A stretch of 64,000 nucleotides of DNA from Jaltomata sinuosa (GCA_003996215.1 QJPP01001705.1:1-64000), one strand, 5' to 3'. Numbered from the stretch's first letter, positions 1-10,719 are shown. The notes: generated by a model not told the origin, from the letters alone. A program made the numbers and translations.

Positions 1-670
1 TTCTAACCATCATAGACTCAATTTTTCAATTGAGGGAGGTATTTCTATTCATATTTTATATATTGATTATTTAAATTTTCAATTATCTTTTGCACACTAT
101 GAATAGTATATGTTATTTGTATTGTACAGATAAATTTTAGTTTTCGCTTACACATAATATTTATATTAATTATTCTTTGATTCATTATTTACTTTATAAT
201 ATAGATATATGTTCAAAATATTGCTACACATTATTTATTTAATTATCACATCACTTCTATCGAGTCTTGGCCGTACACTATCACACACTGTGGTTCACGC
301 GAGGAGTGTTTCGCGCTCCTCCAAAACTTCTTTGGATTCCTTAAGCTTCAGAGTTAGTGCGTTCAAATTACTACGCATTTTCTCGCAGTTGTCCGAATAT
401 TCTTTAAAAACTTAGGTGAATCTACTCTTAGAATCCTTAGGCCGTTGTACATACGATCGTTACTTTAGTCGAATTAATTTTTATTCTTTATTTGTTATAT
501 ATTTTTAATTGATACTTGCCCTTTGATGATTATATATTCTGCGTTTTTATATTTTTGTGCATACTTTTGGTTTTTACATATATGTACACATGTCATCTTC
601 GTCCTCGTCCATTTTGTCTGACGATTTTGGTTAACTTGTGTTGAGCCTGGGACCTTTTCAATCCCTCACA

Positions 671-775
671 TTCGTTCTCGGTCTCTAAGACCATTCCTCA
701 CAATTTATCATTCTTTCCCATTCCCATTGTCGATCTTCAATTCCTCACATTCGTTCTCGATCTCTAAGATCATCC
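671..775 (+). repeat. Paired short hairpin repeats in the Ogre-like 3' region
   Basis: Two near-identical blocks (CCTCACATTCGTTCTCG followed by a hairpin and then TTCACAATTTATCA or similar) lie about 80 bp apart. The first hairpin is GGTCT-CTA-AGACC (680-692). The second is GATCT-CTA-AGATC (759-771). The single difference in the stem is compensated on the other arm. A weaker third version (GATC-TTTAC-GATC) follows near 811-823. No function is known to me. Confidence 0.6.
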
Positions 776-1006
776 TTCACAATTTATCAATCCTTTTTAT
801 ACCCAATATCGATCTTTACGATCACTCTTTTGGATTTCATCATTCTTTTTCAAGAAATTTTCAATACAGCCTTGTACATTCTTTTCATTTTTATACCGTA
901 CCTTTTTCTTGTCCACACTCACTCATAGCTTTACTTTTTTCAATACAATCGCTCAAAGTAATTATACAACTCACATACAACTAGGTATCAGTTCGAACTA
1001 CGTTTT

Positions 1007-1061
1007 GACCTGATTCTTGTCCTAGCAAGATACGTAGGCAACCCTACATAAGGGTTCGGTC
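1007..1061 (+). other. Structured three-way-junction motif, copy A
   Basis: It is preceded by GAACTACG. Outer stem GACC (1007-1010) pairs with GGTC (1058-1061). Stem 2 is TCTTG (1015-1019) with CAAGA (1026-1030). Stem 3 is AACCCT (1040-1045) with AGGGTT (1051-1056). The joint TACGTAGGCA lies between stems 2 and 3. The structure was read by eye; function is unknown. Confidence 0.6.
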
Positions 1062-1598
1062 TTCCATTGTTTCAAAATAATTTCTCCAGGATTTTAAAAA
1101 TTGGGGCAAATTTTTGAAACAATTCAAATACCCTCTCCAAAGTCCTGTTGACAGCGCAAATCAACAGTTTCCCTCAAATCCAAATCTCTCTGACATCAGT
1201 GTCAATATTGGCCTTACATTCAAACCTTCACTCGACTTTGATCCTAGAACATGGGACATAAGTTTCTTTTTCTCTCAAATCATCGTAGATTATGAAATGT
1301 GACATTTTGGCCTTCACTTTCAAAATCAAGAGTTCAACACTCTCCCAGTCATTCAATTCTTCCGACAGGGGCGAAGTAATATCAAATATTTGCCATGCTT
1401 CTCTTTCTTTGTAATATTTTCAGCGTAGTAGAGTAGTGACAAAACTCTGTCTATCTTTTTACATCCGTCATCTTGATTGTCTGATCAAAGTATTTTTAAA
1501 GCTCTTTGTCTGTAATTAGTTCCTCACAGCCGCCTGTCACATCACTTTTCAAGAAATCATACATATCACACCCATAGATTCATTCTGAACTACGTCCT

Positions 1599-1663
1599 GA
1601 CCTGATTCTCATCTTAATTCATCTTGGTGAGATATGTAGGCAATCCTACATAAGGGTTCGGTC
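1599..1663 (+). other. Structured three-way-junction motif, copy B
   Basis: Outer stem GACC/GGTC. Stem 2 is TCTCATC with GGTGAGA, using a longer loop and a G-U pair. The joint is TATGTAGGCA. Stem 3 is AATCCT with AGGGTT (one G-U pair). It is preceded by GAACTACG, as in copy A. Confidence 0.55.
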
Positions 1664-2191
1664 TTCCTGCTATTCTAAAATGATTTTTTTTTAGGATTGC
1701 AAACTGGGGCAAATATTTTGGAATGGTCCACTGACGCTCTCAACCCTTAAAAAAATAAATAATGACAAGCGTCAATCAATTCCCTCAAGTCCAAAATTCA
1801 AGATTATCAATATCACTCTTACCATAATCTCCATTCGACTTTAGTCTCAAAATCTGAAGACCTAAGTCTCTCTTCAAACCTCTCAAATGTCGTAGGCCAT
1901 GGAACTACGGTAAATCACTTTCACTTTCCAAATCTAAGGGTTCAACACAAGTTGGCTCATTTTCTTTGTAGGCGCGCCTATCATAGGATATCAAGCAATA
2001 AAAAGAGAGGAGTCGAGTCTGAAGAAGTTAAATAATCTCTGAACTTCACATGAGATAACATCCGACCTCGAACTTTTTGAGGCATCCATATTCAATGGGA
2101 CAGACAAATCAGGGGAGTTTTTGACCGTGTAATTATATTATTTTTCATGACTTTCCTACTTTCACTCCTTTCTTATTCCTTTACAGGAGAA

Positions 2192-2250
2192 CCGTCCCCA
2201 CTTAATCGGGGACGGACACACCAATGAGTGCCCTCGTAAATAATTGAGGG
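2192..2250 (+). other. Two consecutive hairpins
   Basis: CCGTCCCC (2192-2199) pairs perfectly with GGGGACGG (2208-2215) across an 8-nt loop. Shortly after, CCCTC (2231-2235) pairs with GAGGG (2246-2250). The first is an unusually GC-rich 8-bp stem in AT-rich surroundings. It is part of the retroelement 3' region; function unknown. Confidence 0.5.
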
Positions 2251-2509
2251 GCCACAATATGGCATCTTCAAACAACAATTGGAGACGATCACGATAATGG
2301 ACGATCTCCATAAAAAATTGGGAAATCACAACAACGATCATCCTCACAAACAGTCGGGAGACACTCTCATCGAGGACATCACCAACACTCGACATACGAG
2401 GCATCGCTCCGAGTTTGTCTATATCTTTGCATTATTTTTTATACATATTTTTTATATTCGGTAAATATCTTAATTTTTTGACTTATATTCCTTCTAGAGG
2501 TGAATTCTT

Positions 2510-3210
2510 TTCTGCACATACATTTGGTACCGCATCTTCACGAACTACGCGAACCTGATTCTCATCTTGATGAGATACGTAGGCAGCCCTTCTTGGGTTC
2601 GGTATTCCTTATTAGAAAAACAAAAAAAATGTGTACATACATTTTAGTTCGTATCTTCACGAATTACGCGAACCTGATTCTCATCTTGATGAGATACGTA
2701 GGCAGCCCTTCTTGGGTTCGGTATTCCTTATTAGAAAAATGAAAAAAAATGTGTACATACATTTTAGTTCGTATCTTCACGAACTACGCGAACCTGATTC
2801 TCATCTTGATGAGATACGTAGGCAGCCCTTCTTGGGTTCGGTATTCCTTATTAGAAAAACGAAAAAAAATGTGTACATACATTTTAGTTCGTATCTTCAC
2901 GAACTACGCGAACCTGATTCTCATCTTGATGAGATACGTAGGCAGCCCTTCTTGGGTTCGGTATTCCTTATTAGAAAAACAAAAAAATGTGTACATACAT
3001 TTTAGTTTGTATCTTCACGAACTACGCGAACCTGATTCTCATCTCGATGAGATACGTAGGCAGCCCTTCTTGGGTTCGGTATTCCTTATTGGAAAAATAA
3101 ACAAAAAATGTGTACATACATTTTAGTTCGTATCTTCATAAACTACGCATACCTGATTCTCATCTCAATGAGATACGTAGGCAGTCCTTCTTGGATTCGG
3201 TAATCATTTA
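2510..3210 (+). repeat. Tandem array, about 120-bp unit, six copies, each carrying the three-way-junction motif
   Basis: The unit contains ATCTTCACGAACTACGCG, then the structured motif, then ATTCCTTATTAGAAAAA and GTGTACATACATTTTAG. The motif cores start near 2552, 2671, 2791, 2911, 3029 and 3150. In most copies the outer stem is ACC/GGT, stem 2 is TCTCATC/GATGAGA and stem 3 is AGCCC/GGGTT. The last copy has AGTCC/GGATT in stem 3, a compensated change. The ORFs across the array merely follow the repeat and are not genes. Confidence 0.85.
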
Positions 3211-3275
3211 CAAAAAAAAAGGAGTTTATTTTTTTTTTACTTTACATCTTATACCCTATCCTCTTGAACTACACA

Positions 3276-3329
3276 GACCTGATTCTTGTTCATACAAGAT
3301 ACGTAGGCAACCCTCATAAGGGTTCGGTC
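3276..3329 (+). other. Structured three-way-junction motif, copy D
   Basis: Outer stem GACC (3276-3279) with GGTC (3326-3329). Stem 2 is TCTTGT with ACAAGA. The joint is TACGTAGGCA. Stem 3 is AACCCT with AGGGTT. It is preceded by GAACTAC. It lies just after the 120-bp array but has the stem sequences of the dispersed copies. Confidence 0.6.
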
Positions 3330-4740
3330 TCATTTTTCCCCAAAAAAAAAAAAATAAAAAATAAAAAAAAATGAAAGTTTTGACTTGGTTGGTACCAACA
3401 TAGTTAGAAGTGTGCATGAGAAAGAACAAATGGTATGATGAAGAGGACCAATTTCGTGGTAAACCATAGATTCTTTTGGTACCTCTTAATCGCACCTTAG
3501 TGACACTCGAAAAATTCTCTTGCATGCATCTAAGACAAGAACAAAACCAACCTCATCGTTTCGTGTGCATTGTGTGGCGAGCATTAGATTAATTCATTGC
3601 ATTGCATTGATGATCTAGAACTTGGCCTAAATGTTTGTTGAGGCAAAATACTGAGTTACACTTGATTTGGGAAAGGATCGTAGGCCTTCTTTGACCCGAT
3701 TAAGCCTTTCATAACCTACCAAATGACATTATCCCTAGCATTCCCCCTTTGAGCCTAAAGCCTTTTCTTTGAACAACCACATCTCAGCCTATACCTTTTT
3801 GAGTGCTTACATGCACTACCCTCTTTTGGCCCGACCTCCCTGAGCGCATCAAAATGTGCAAATTGCGGACAAAGATTCAAGATCAAAGATGCCAAAGGCA
3901 GAAGATGCAAAGTCCCAGAGGAATAAAGATGAAAATACGACTTTAAAGAAGGAGTAAAATTCCCCACAAATCAAAACATGGAGAAATCCCCCCCAAAAAA
4001 TATATAATGAAAAACACTCCAACAAATGTGGAGAAATTTCAAAAAAAAAATCAAAAAAAAAACAAAAAAAACAAAACAAAAAGAGAAAAGAACTCCAAAA
4101 GGGGAAAAAGGACTCCAACAACGAAAAGAAGTCGATACAAATTCAAAGAAAGGGACTACGAGACAAAGAAGATCAAGCGTCCAAATGCAACAAATGTCAA
4201 AGCACAAATATAGTGCATGCTCAAGGGAGGATTAATCACTTTTTTCCCAAATAATATCCTATCCATCCCCAAGCCTACATTACAAGCTGATAAAAGCCCT
4301 ACATGATCCTATTTCAAGTGTTCTCACATTAGTGGATACTTACATGAAGGCCAAGCCTATGGTATCACAATTGCATACATTGAACATCCTTCTGAGTGTG
4401 AGTGCACTTCTCAAAATGTCCTAAAATCAAAATACTCAAATGTGTGAAGAATAGGACTTTCTTTTGGTGAGGCACATGAAACATGAGGAAAGGTATAGTT
4501 CAAAATCTTTGTTTGAATCAAGAAGAACAAATCTTGTCGATACTTAGGTACGTCTGAGGTACCATTTGAAACTATTGGAATTACCCGAAGTTGATCTCGG
4601 TTTAGCTGGGAAAGATGGTGGAATTCTTATGCATAAGACTAATTGTTGGTACCAACTGAAAGTCAAGACATGATTTTCTTTTCAACATTTCTTAAAAAAA
4701 AAAAAAAAAAAATCAATCAATCAAAAAGTTTTCTTCCTTC

Positions 4741-4866
4741 ACAGGCGCCCACCTTCTAATGCGGGTATTTACATTTCAGTACTTTTACAGGCGCCCACCT
4801 TCTAATGCGGGTATTTACAGTTCAGTACTTTTACAGGCGCCCACCTTCTAATGCGGGTATTTACAT
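4741..4866 (+). repeat. Tandem array, 46-bp unit, three copies
   Basis: Units begin ACAGGCGCCCACCTTCTAAT at 4741, 4787 and 4833, spaced by TTACATTTCAGTACTTT. The array runs directly into the 68-bp array. It is part of the Ogre-like non-coding 3' region. Confidence 0.85.
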
Positions 4867-4872
4867 TCAAAG

Positions 4873-5787
4873 CTCTGGCACACAAACCAGAGCATGCATT
4901 GAGATCTTGGTACACAACCCAAGACTCCATTTCATTAACGCTTCGGCACACAAACCGGAGCATGCATTGAGATCTTGGTACACAACCCAAGACTCCATTT
5001 CATTAACGCTTCGGCACACAAACCGGAGCATGCATTGAGATCTTGGTACACAACCCAAGACTCCATTTCATTAACGCTTCGGCACACAAACCGGAGCATG
5101 CATTGAGATCTTGGTACACAACCCAAGACTCCATTTCATTAACGCTTCGGCACACAAACCGGAGCATGCATTGAGATCTTGGTACACAACCCAAGACTCC
5201 ATTTCATTAACGCTTCGGCACACAAACCGGAGCATGCATTGAGATCTTGGTACACAACCCAAGACTCCATTTCATTAACGCTTCGGCACACAAACCGGAG
5301 CATGCATTGAGATCTTGGTACACAACCCAAGACTCCATTTCATTAACGCTTCGGCACACAAACCGGAGCATGCATTGAGATCTTGGTACACAACCCAAGA
5401 CTCCATTTCATTAACGCTTCGGCACACAAACCGGAGCATGCATTGAGATCTTGGTACACAACCCAAGACTCCATTTCATTAACGCTCCGGCACACAAACC
5501 GGAGCATGCATTGAGATCTTGGTACACACAACCCAAGACTCCATTTCATTAACGCTCCGGCACACAAACCGGAGCATGCATTGAGATCTTGGTACACAAC
5601 CCAAGACTCCATTTCATTAACGCTCCGGCACACAAACCGGAGCATGCATCAGAATCTTGGCATACAACCCAAGATTCCATTTCATTCAAAGCTTCGGCAC
5701 ACAAACCGGAGTATGCATCGGGATTTTGGCACACAACCCAAGATTCCATTTCATTAACGCTTTGGCACACAAACCAGAGCATGCATC
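4873..5787 (+). repeat. Tandem array, 68-bp unit, 13 full copies and one partial, two hairpins per unit
   Basis: Copies start at 4873, 4941, 5009, 5077, 5145, 5213, 5281, 5349, 5417, 5485, 5555, 5623, 5692 and 5760 (partial). One copy has a 2-bp insertion and the last three are more diverged, so the centre is youngest. Each unit has hairpin 1, CTCCGG-CACACAAA-CCGGAG or a paired variant, and hairpin 2, TCTTGG-TACACAAC-CCAAGA. Because 68 is not a multiple of three, the same reading phase recurs as overlapping minus-strand ORFs of 63 residues; these are artefacts of the repeat. Confidence 0.9.
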
Positions 5788-5991
5788 ATAATCATTCTTT
5801 TTTCAGCAAGTACACAATCTTGCATCCCCAGCGTCTCACAGCTCGACATTGGGGAAATTTTGAAAGAGACATTGGGAATATGTAAATGCTTCTGTTCCCA
5901 AATAGTCTTTTCCTTTAATTATTTTTTCCAGGGTCGTCCACCCCGAACAATAGGACAAGAGGTAATTTGCCTCAACTTTTGAACTACACCT

Positions 5992-6047
5992 GGCCTGATC
6001 TTCGTGAAATTCGAAGTATGTAGGCAACTCTAAATCAGAGTTCGGCC
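5992..6047 (+). other. Structured three-way-junction motif, copy E, near the 3' LTR
   Basis: Outer stem GGCC (5992-5995) with GGCC (6044-6047). Stem 2 is CTTCG (6000-6004) with CGAAG (6012-6016). The joint is TATGTAGGCA. Stem 3 is AACTCT (6026-6031) with AGAGTT (6037-6042). All three stems differ from copy A but remain paired. It is preceded by GAACTAC. It ends about 100 bp before the LTR. Confidence 0.6.
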
Positions 6048-6130
6048 ATATTTTTATCATAATTCTTTATCGAGCGAAATTGGCTTTACGTCAACGTTTT
6101 CGCCCAAAGATTCTTACATCATCTTTAGTC

Positions 6131-6144
6131 GAAAAGGGGCAAAC
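6131..6144 (+). promoter_or_regulatory. Polypurine tract of the Ogre-like element
   Basis: GAAAAGGGGCAAAC lies immediately before the LTR start TGTTGACACCC, the expected place for the plus-strand priming tract of an LTR retrotransposon. Confidence 0.7.
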
Positions 6145-6782
6145 TGTTGACACCCAATTTTGGCTCTCCGTGCTTAAAATTAACGTCTTCAGGTTTCCTG
6201 ATCGTTAAAGAGCACAAAATACATTTTTTACACATTTTTCATGAAATATAATAATTTATTGATAATCATCCTTATTTTAGGAATTTTATCAATTTATTGA
6301 TATATTTTTATTTCTCACAATTTATTGATAATTATCCTTTATTTGTAAATATTAGGATTTTATCAATTTATTGTCATTATACAATTTTTGATAATCGCAA
6401 TATTTTTTACAGTCATCCGCACACGTACACAATACAAATACTACAATTTCAATTATTTAAAACACATTATATTTTATTTTATTTTTTAATCACATACCAA
6501 TGCACATATTTTTGTATATTATTTATAGATATTTTTTAATACATTCCGCAAGCACAAGAAGTCGGAGAAATTAATTCTAATACACAGAGCAACAAATCAA
6601 TCAAGTCAAGGTCTTGTCACCTTTATTAAAGTGACATTTGACATGACCGAATACGGCTTTTATCTTTTGGTTAATACATTTTTATTTAATGGTTAATAGA
6701 GTGAAGAACCCACTAGTTAATAACTAAGGGATAAGAGCCTGAGTTTATTATTTTTTGGACAAAAGAGGGGTTTTGTTTTTAT

Positions 6783-6790
6783 TATAAAAG
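6783..6790 (+). promoter_or_regulatory. Probable LTR TATA box
   Basis: TATAAAAG followed by a G-rich run, within the LTR and about 640 bp from its start. Transcription would start near 6810-6825, just before the AC-repeat leader. Assigned by motif only. Confidence 0.5.
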
Positions 6791-6829
6791 GGGGGAGGGG
6801 GACATTTTATTTTAGGGGACAAAAAATAT

Positions 6830-6895
6830 ACACACACACACACATTCATACACTACACACACACCTACTCTACACACCACACTACACTACACACA
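6830..6895 (+). repeat. AC-rich microsatellite in the LTR
   Basis: Runs of (AC)n with interruptions (CACACACACACA, CTACACACACACC, CACTACACTACACACA). It lies just downstream of the likely LTR TATA box. It is followed by a short CT-rich segment and a GC-rich CCGCCGCCGG segment. Confidence 0.8.
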
Positions 6896-9144
6896 TATTA
6901 TTCACACTACACATACACACACCCATCAGATCTTGCTCCCTCTTGCTCTCTCTCTCGCTGCCGCCGCCGGAATTGATCACCGGCGGCCGGAGACGATGAG
7001 CCACCACCAACGCCCCCCTGCTCTCTCTCTCCCCGATCTCCCCTTTATGTCGCTGCCTCGCCGGAGGTGGTGACCGGCGAGCACTCCACCACACGGCCAC
7101 CAACGCCCCTCTCCCTTCTTTCCCTTCCCCGTCGTTTTGCCGCTACCACGCCGGAAAACATGGCGTTGAGGTATGCGGATCTGGCCGGATCTTTTTGTTT
7201 CCGGCGTTGCTCCGGCGAGGCCGTTGAAGCAACGCCACCCACTGCCTTCTCTCTTCATGGTTTCCGATATCTTGTTTATGTGATCAATATATGCTTATTT
7301 TCCAGATTTTTGGTCGGATTCTATAGGTTCCTTATGGTTTGATTCGTTGACGGAAAAACAATGCTCCGACAACCTCCATTTTTTTCCAGATCTTTATTGT
7401 TGTGCTATGTTTATCTACTATTTTCAGGAACTTATCTACTTCTACTAGTGGTTGTTGTGGACTGATTTTACACCCTTTTTGGTTTCAATTTTGGACCTTG
7501 TTTGGTCATTGCTTTGATCTTGCCGGTGTTGAATTCGTCTTGCTCACCACTGTTTTGCTGCTGTGTTTTGCTGCCATTGTTGGACTGTTTTTGCTGATTT
7601 TTATGTCATTTTTCACCCGGAAAATTTACTCCGGAGTTGGGTTTTTGCTCGGTACTGTTTAGCTGATTTTGGGGCTGTTTGGACGATTTTGTCCTTGCTC
7701 TTTACTATTTTCGATATTACACTGATATCGAACAAATACTACACTGCATTGGCCAATGAAAAAACTCCCGTCGATTTTTGAGGCCTCCACAATATAAAAG
7801 ACGGATACATATATACATGCGTAGCAAGAAAAAATAAATATTGGGCGATGACGAAATCTTGTTATTACAAGACGAAATAAAAAGTTTTATGATCCGCATC
7901 TTGGCGAGGTGATCTCGGGTGGCCAACCGATGTTTCGCAGCCATGGCGTATCTAAAACTTAATACAACTACATATCTGAGCCCATACTACAATAAAATTC
8001 TATTTTCTTATATTTACATACATATATGTATTTCTTGACTTATTTTGGTAAATATTTATTTGTTATTAATATTTTTACTAAGTGTTTATACAGGTACGTG
8101 AGGATGCTCTCCGAAGACGATAATTAAAAGGAGTTTGAAGATCTCCCCAAAATTCATTGCTTTATTTATATCTTTGTAACTCTTGTAATTGTACAAAAAC
8201 TAAAATATAGTGAAAACTTTACTTTTGGGGTGTCGGGTGGGAGTGTCCCTTTATTTACTTATCTATTTTACGCGCTTAGGCAAAACTTTAAGTCGTAAAT
8301 ACTTTTATAAACAAATCAATTTAACTTAGATACTTAAGTTAATTAATTCATATTTTTTACGTTACGCAAACATTAGGACGTCTTTTCTTTTCTTTTCCTT
8401 CTAATTAGTTTACCTAAGCTTTACAAATAATCCTTTTACACATTCTTTTTTTAAAAATATTTTTAAATTAATATTCCTTTCTCATTCTTAAACTCATTTT
8501 TTCTTGCAAAAGTGAAACAATATTTACATAAAAACGCAAGTCACTCGATGTAATTATTGTACAATCTTTTCAATGCATTTCTTTTACATTCTTTGCTCAA
8601 TGTATTTAACATACATTACTTACACATTTTCTTTATATATATTTCGTAATAGTATCTACTTACATCTACATATTTACATACTTTTCATATTAACAATATA
8701 CATTCTGTTACACTCTTTTGTATACTTTCTTACATATAAATTTTCATACATATAAGTTTTCTCATACATATAAAAGTACATTTTTTACACTCTTAGGCAT
8801 ATATTTTAAACTTGTATACATATATTTTCTACTGTTCATATTTATATTTTTTTACAAAAAATGATGTTTTACCTCCTCTCTCTTTAAAAATTAAGTTTAG
8901 TCGGGTACCACATTTGTGGATTTCGAAGGATGCCTAACACCTTCCCTTCGGAATAACTTGAACCCTTACCTAGAATCTCAAATGGTTTTTTCGCAGATTA
9001 AAATGCGAGTCATACATGTCAATAATAAAAAATAGGTTTCCTTATTTTCCTTAAAAATTAGGTGGCGACTCTGTACATAATAAAAATTCTTTAGAGTCCA
9101 TAAGTTGTGCTTTATCTAACCTTGGTAAAAAATAGGGCATGACA

Positions 9145-9960
9145 AGGCCACTCACAAACCGCTGAAATCTTTCCCGGATCAACCCTAATCCCATCCTTAG
9201 ACACCACGTGCCCTAGGAATGCAACTGACTCAAGCCAAAACTCGCACTTTGAGAACTTGGCATAAAGTCGATGATCTCTCAAAGTTTGGAGTATAACCCT
9301 CAAGTGCTGCTCATGCTCATCTCTACTACGCGAGTATACTAAGATGTCATCTATAAAAACGATCACAAATGAGTCCAAATACGGGCCAAGAACCATGTGC
9401 ATCAAGTTCATAAAGGCTGCGGGGGCATTAGTCAACCCAAAAGACATCACCAGGAACTCATAATGGTCATAACGTGTCCTGAATGCTGTCTTAGGGATGT
9501 CCTCCGCCCTAATCCTCAACTGATGGTAGCCAGACCTCAAATCAATCTTCGAAAACACGACTGAACCCTGAAGCTGGTCAAACAAATCATCAATCTTCGG
9601 CATCGGATACCTATTCTTCACTGTCACCCTATTCAGCTGCCGATAATCAATACACATGCGCATCGACCCATCCTTCTTCTTCACGAAGAGAACAGGAGCA
9701 CCCCAAGGTGACACACTAGGTCTAATAAACCCCTTAGCTACAGATCCTGGAGCTGCTCCTTAAGCTCCCTCAACTCAGCAGGAGCCATACGGTAAGGAGA
9801 AATAGAAATGGCCTAGTGCCCGGCTCCAACTCAATAGCAAAATCAATATCCCTCTCAGGTGGAAGGCCTGGCAGGTCGGTAGGAAACACATCGAGGAAGT
9901 CTCTTAACCACAGGAACAAACTCAGGAGAAGTAGGGTCAGCACTAACATCTCGGACATAT
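9145..9960 (-). pseudogene. Ty3/gypsy reverse transcriptase, cut by the Ogre-like insertion
   Basis: Read on the minus strand, 9714-9145 encodes a gypsy RT: SPWGAPVLFVKKKDGS, DYRQLNRVTVKNRYPMPKID, FSKIDLRSGYHQL, MSFGLTNAPAAFM, the active-site FIDDILVYS, and the thumb KFSKCEFW and FLGHVVS. It breaks at ...VCEWP, where the LTR of the Ogre-like element enters. Upstream, 9958-9770 encodes DFLDVFPTDLPGLPPERDI in another frame, the usual protease-RT linker, so there is at least one frameshift. RNase H and integrase should lie to the left, beyond the inserted element and outside the window. Not functional. Confidence 0.92.
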
Positions 9961-10035
9961 GCTAGATAAGCTAAACACCCATGGGAAATCAACTTCCTAG
10001 CTCGAAGACAAGAGATGATCCCAGATGGTGCATGG

Positions 10036-10650
10036 CTAACAGAAACCCTGCCACACAACCGGAGATACACCGGGCACAGCTATGGTAATGGTCTTGGCAT
10101 AACAATCCAAAACCACACGGTGAGGGGATAACCAGTCCATGCCCAGTATCACATCAAAATCTAGCATATCAAGAATCATCAAATCACCCCAAGTCTCTGA
10201 ATCACCAATAGATAACATACAAGATCTCACAATCCGATCCACTACTAAAGATTCTCCTACTGGGGTCGAAACAGAAACAGGAACAGATAATGGCTCACTA
10301 GCCAACCCCAAACAAGGCACAAAGTAGGCAGATACATATGAACAAGTGGATCCAGGATCAAATAAAGCCATAGCAGACTGATGGCACACAGAAATCGTAC
10401 CTGTAATCACAGCATCTGAGGCCTCTGCCTCTGGTCTCCTAGGGACCGCGTAAAACTGACGATGACCTCCACCTGCCCGACCGCCATCCCTACCACCTGC
10501 TCTGCCGCGCGGAGCACCACCTCTACTCTGATGACCACCCCCTCTAGCCGGGGGCTGAACTGCTCGTAAAGGCTCGGCCAACTGAACTGTACCTGCTGAG
10601 GGCAATCTCTAGCAAAATGACCAATCGCCACACAAGTTAAAAACAAGCCC
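10036..10650 (-). pseudogene. Gypsy CCHC zinc knuckle and aspartic protease region
   Basis: The minus strand around 10600-10646 encodes a zinc-knuckle remnant, C-(2 aa)-C-AIGHFARDC, with a stop codon just before it and the second cysteine in a changed context. Downstream, 10605-10036 encodes the retropepsin-like segment: ALFDPGSTCSYVSAYF carries the protease active-site region (DPGS where DSG or DTG is more usual), followed by ILGMDWLSPHRVVLDC, which is diagnostic of plant gypsy proteases. It belongs to the same element as the RT to the left and the gag to the right. Confidence 0.85.
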
Positions 10651-10719
10651 CTGACGGCCTACTCAGTCGAGATGAACAGCAGATCCCGTATGACCACCAC
10701 GACCTGATGCCCCAGGAAA

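Larger units (their letters stand above)
1..6144 (+). mobile_element. 3' non-coding internal region of an Ogre/Tat-like Ty3/gypsy retrotransposon
   Basis: This stretch ends in a purine-rich tract followed directly by TGTTGACACCC, the start of a long LTR, so it is the part of an LTR element between pol and the 3' LTR. It has no convincing coding sequence: the ORFs are short, AT-rich or lie inside tandem repeats. It carries three tandem arrays (about 120, 46 and 68 bp periods) and dispersed copies of a structured 55-nt motif. A long non-coding, repeat-rich region before the 3' LTR is known for the Ogre/Tat lineage, and the LTR end (AGGTGGCGACTCTG shortly before CA) also fits. The lineage is recalled from family features, not searched. 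The 5' part of the element lies outside the window. Confidence 0.7.
6145..9144 (+). mobile_element. 3' LTR of the Ogre/Tat-like element (about 3.0 kb)
   Basis: It begins TGTTGACACCC after a polypurine tract and ends GGGCATGACA, giving the TG...CA ends of an LTR. The right end is fixed because the next bases resume the reading frame of an interrupted gypsy reverse transcriptase on the minus strand. Internally it has a TATA box, an AC-rich and CT-rich transcribed part, and near its end GGATGCCTAACACCTTCCC and AGGTGGCGACTCTG, which I recall from Ogre/Tat LTR ends. The 5' LTR lies outside the window, so identity between LTRs cannot be measured here. Confidence 0.75.

Noticed and set aside
3849..4235. 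Phe-rich minus and Lys-rich plus ORFs
   Set aside because: Low-complexity A-rich and T-rich tracts in a non-coding region.
4802..5782. Many overlapping minus-strand ORFs of about 63 residues in the 68-bp array
   Set aside because: They are the same repeat read in successive phases; no start context, no homology, and the repeat period is not a codon multiple.
2500..5787. CRISPR-like appearance of regularly spaced repeats
   Set aside because: The whole unit is repeated without unique spacers, there are no cas genes, and the setting is a plant retrotransposon.
6882..7781. Proline-, arginine- or serine-rich ORFs on both strands inside the Ogre-like LTR
   Set aside because: They arise from a GC-rich segment of the LTR leader (CCGCCGCCGG, CTCTCTCT) with no family resemblance and overlap on both strands.
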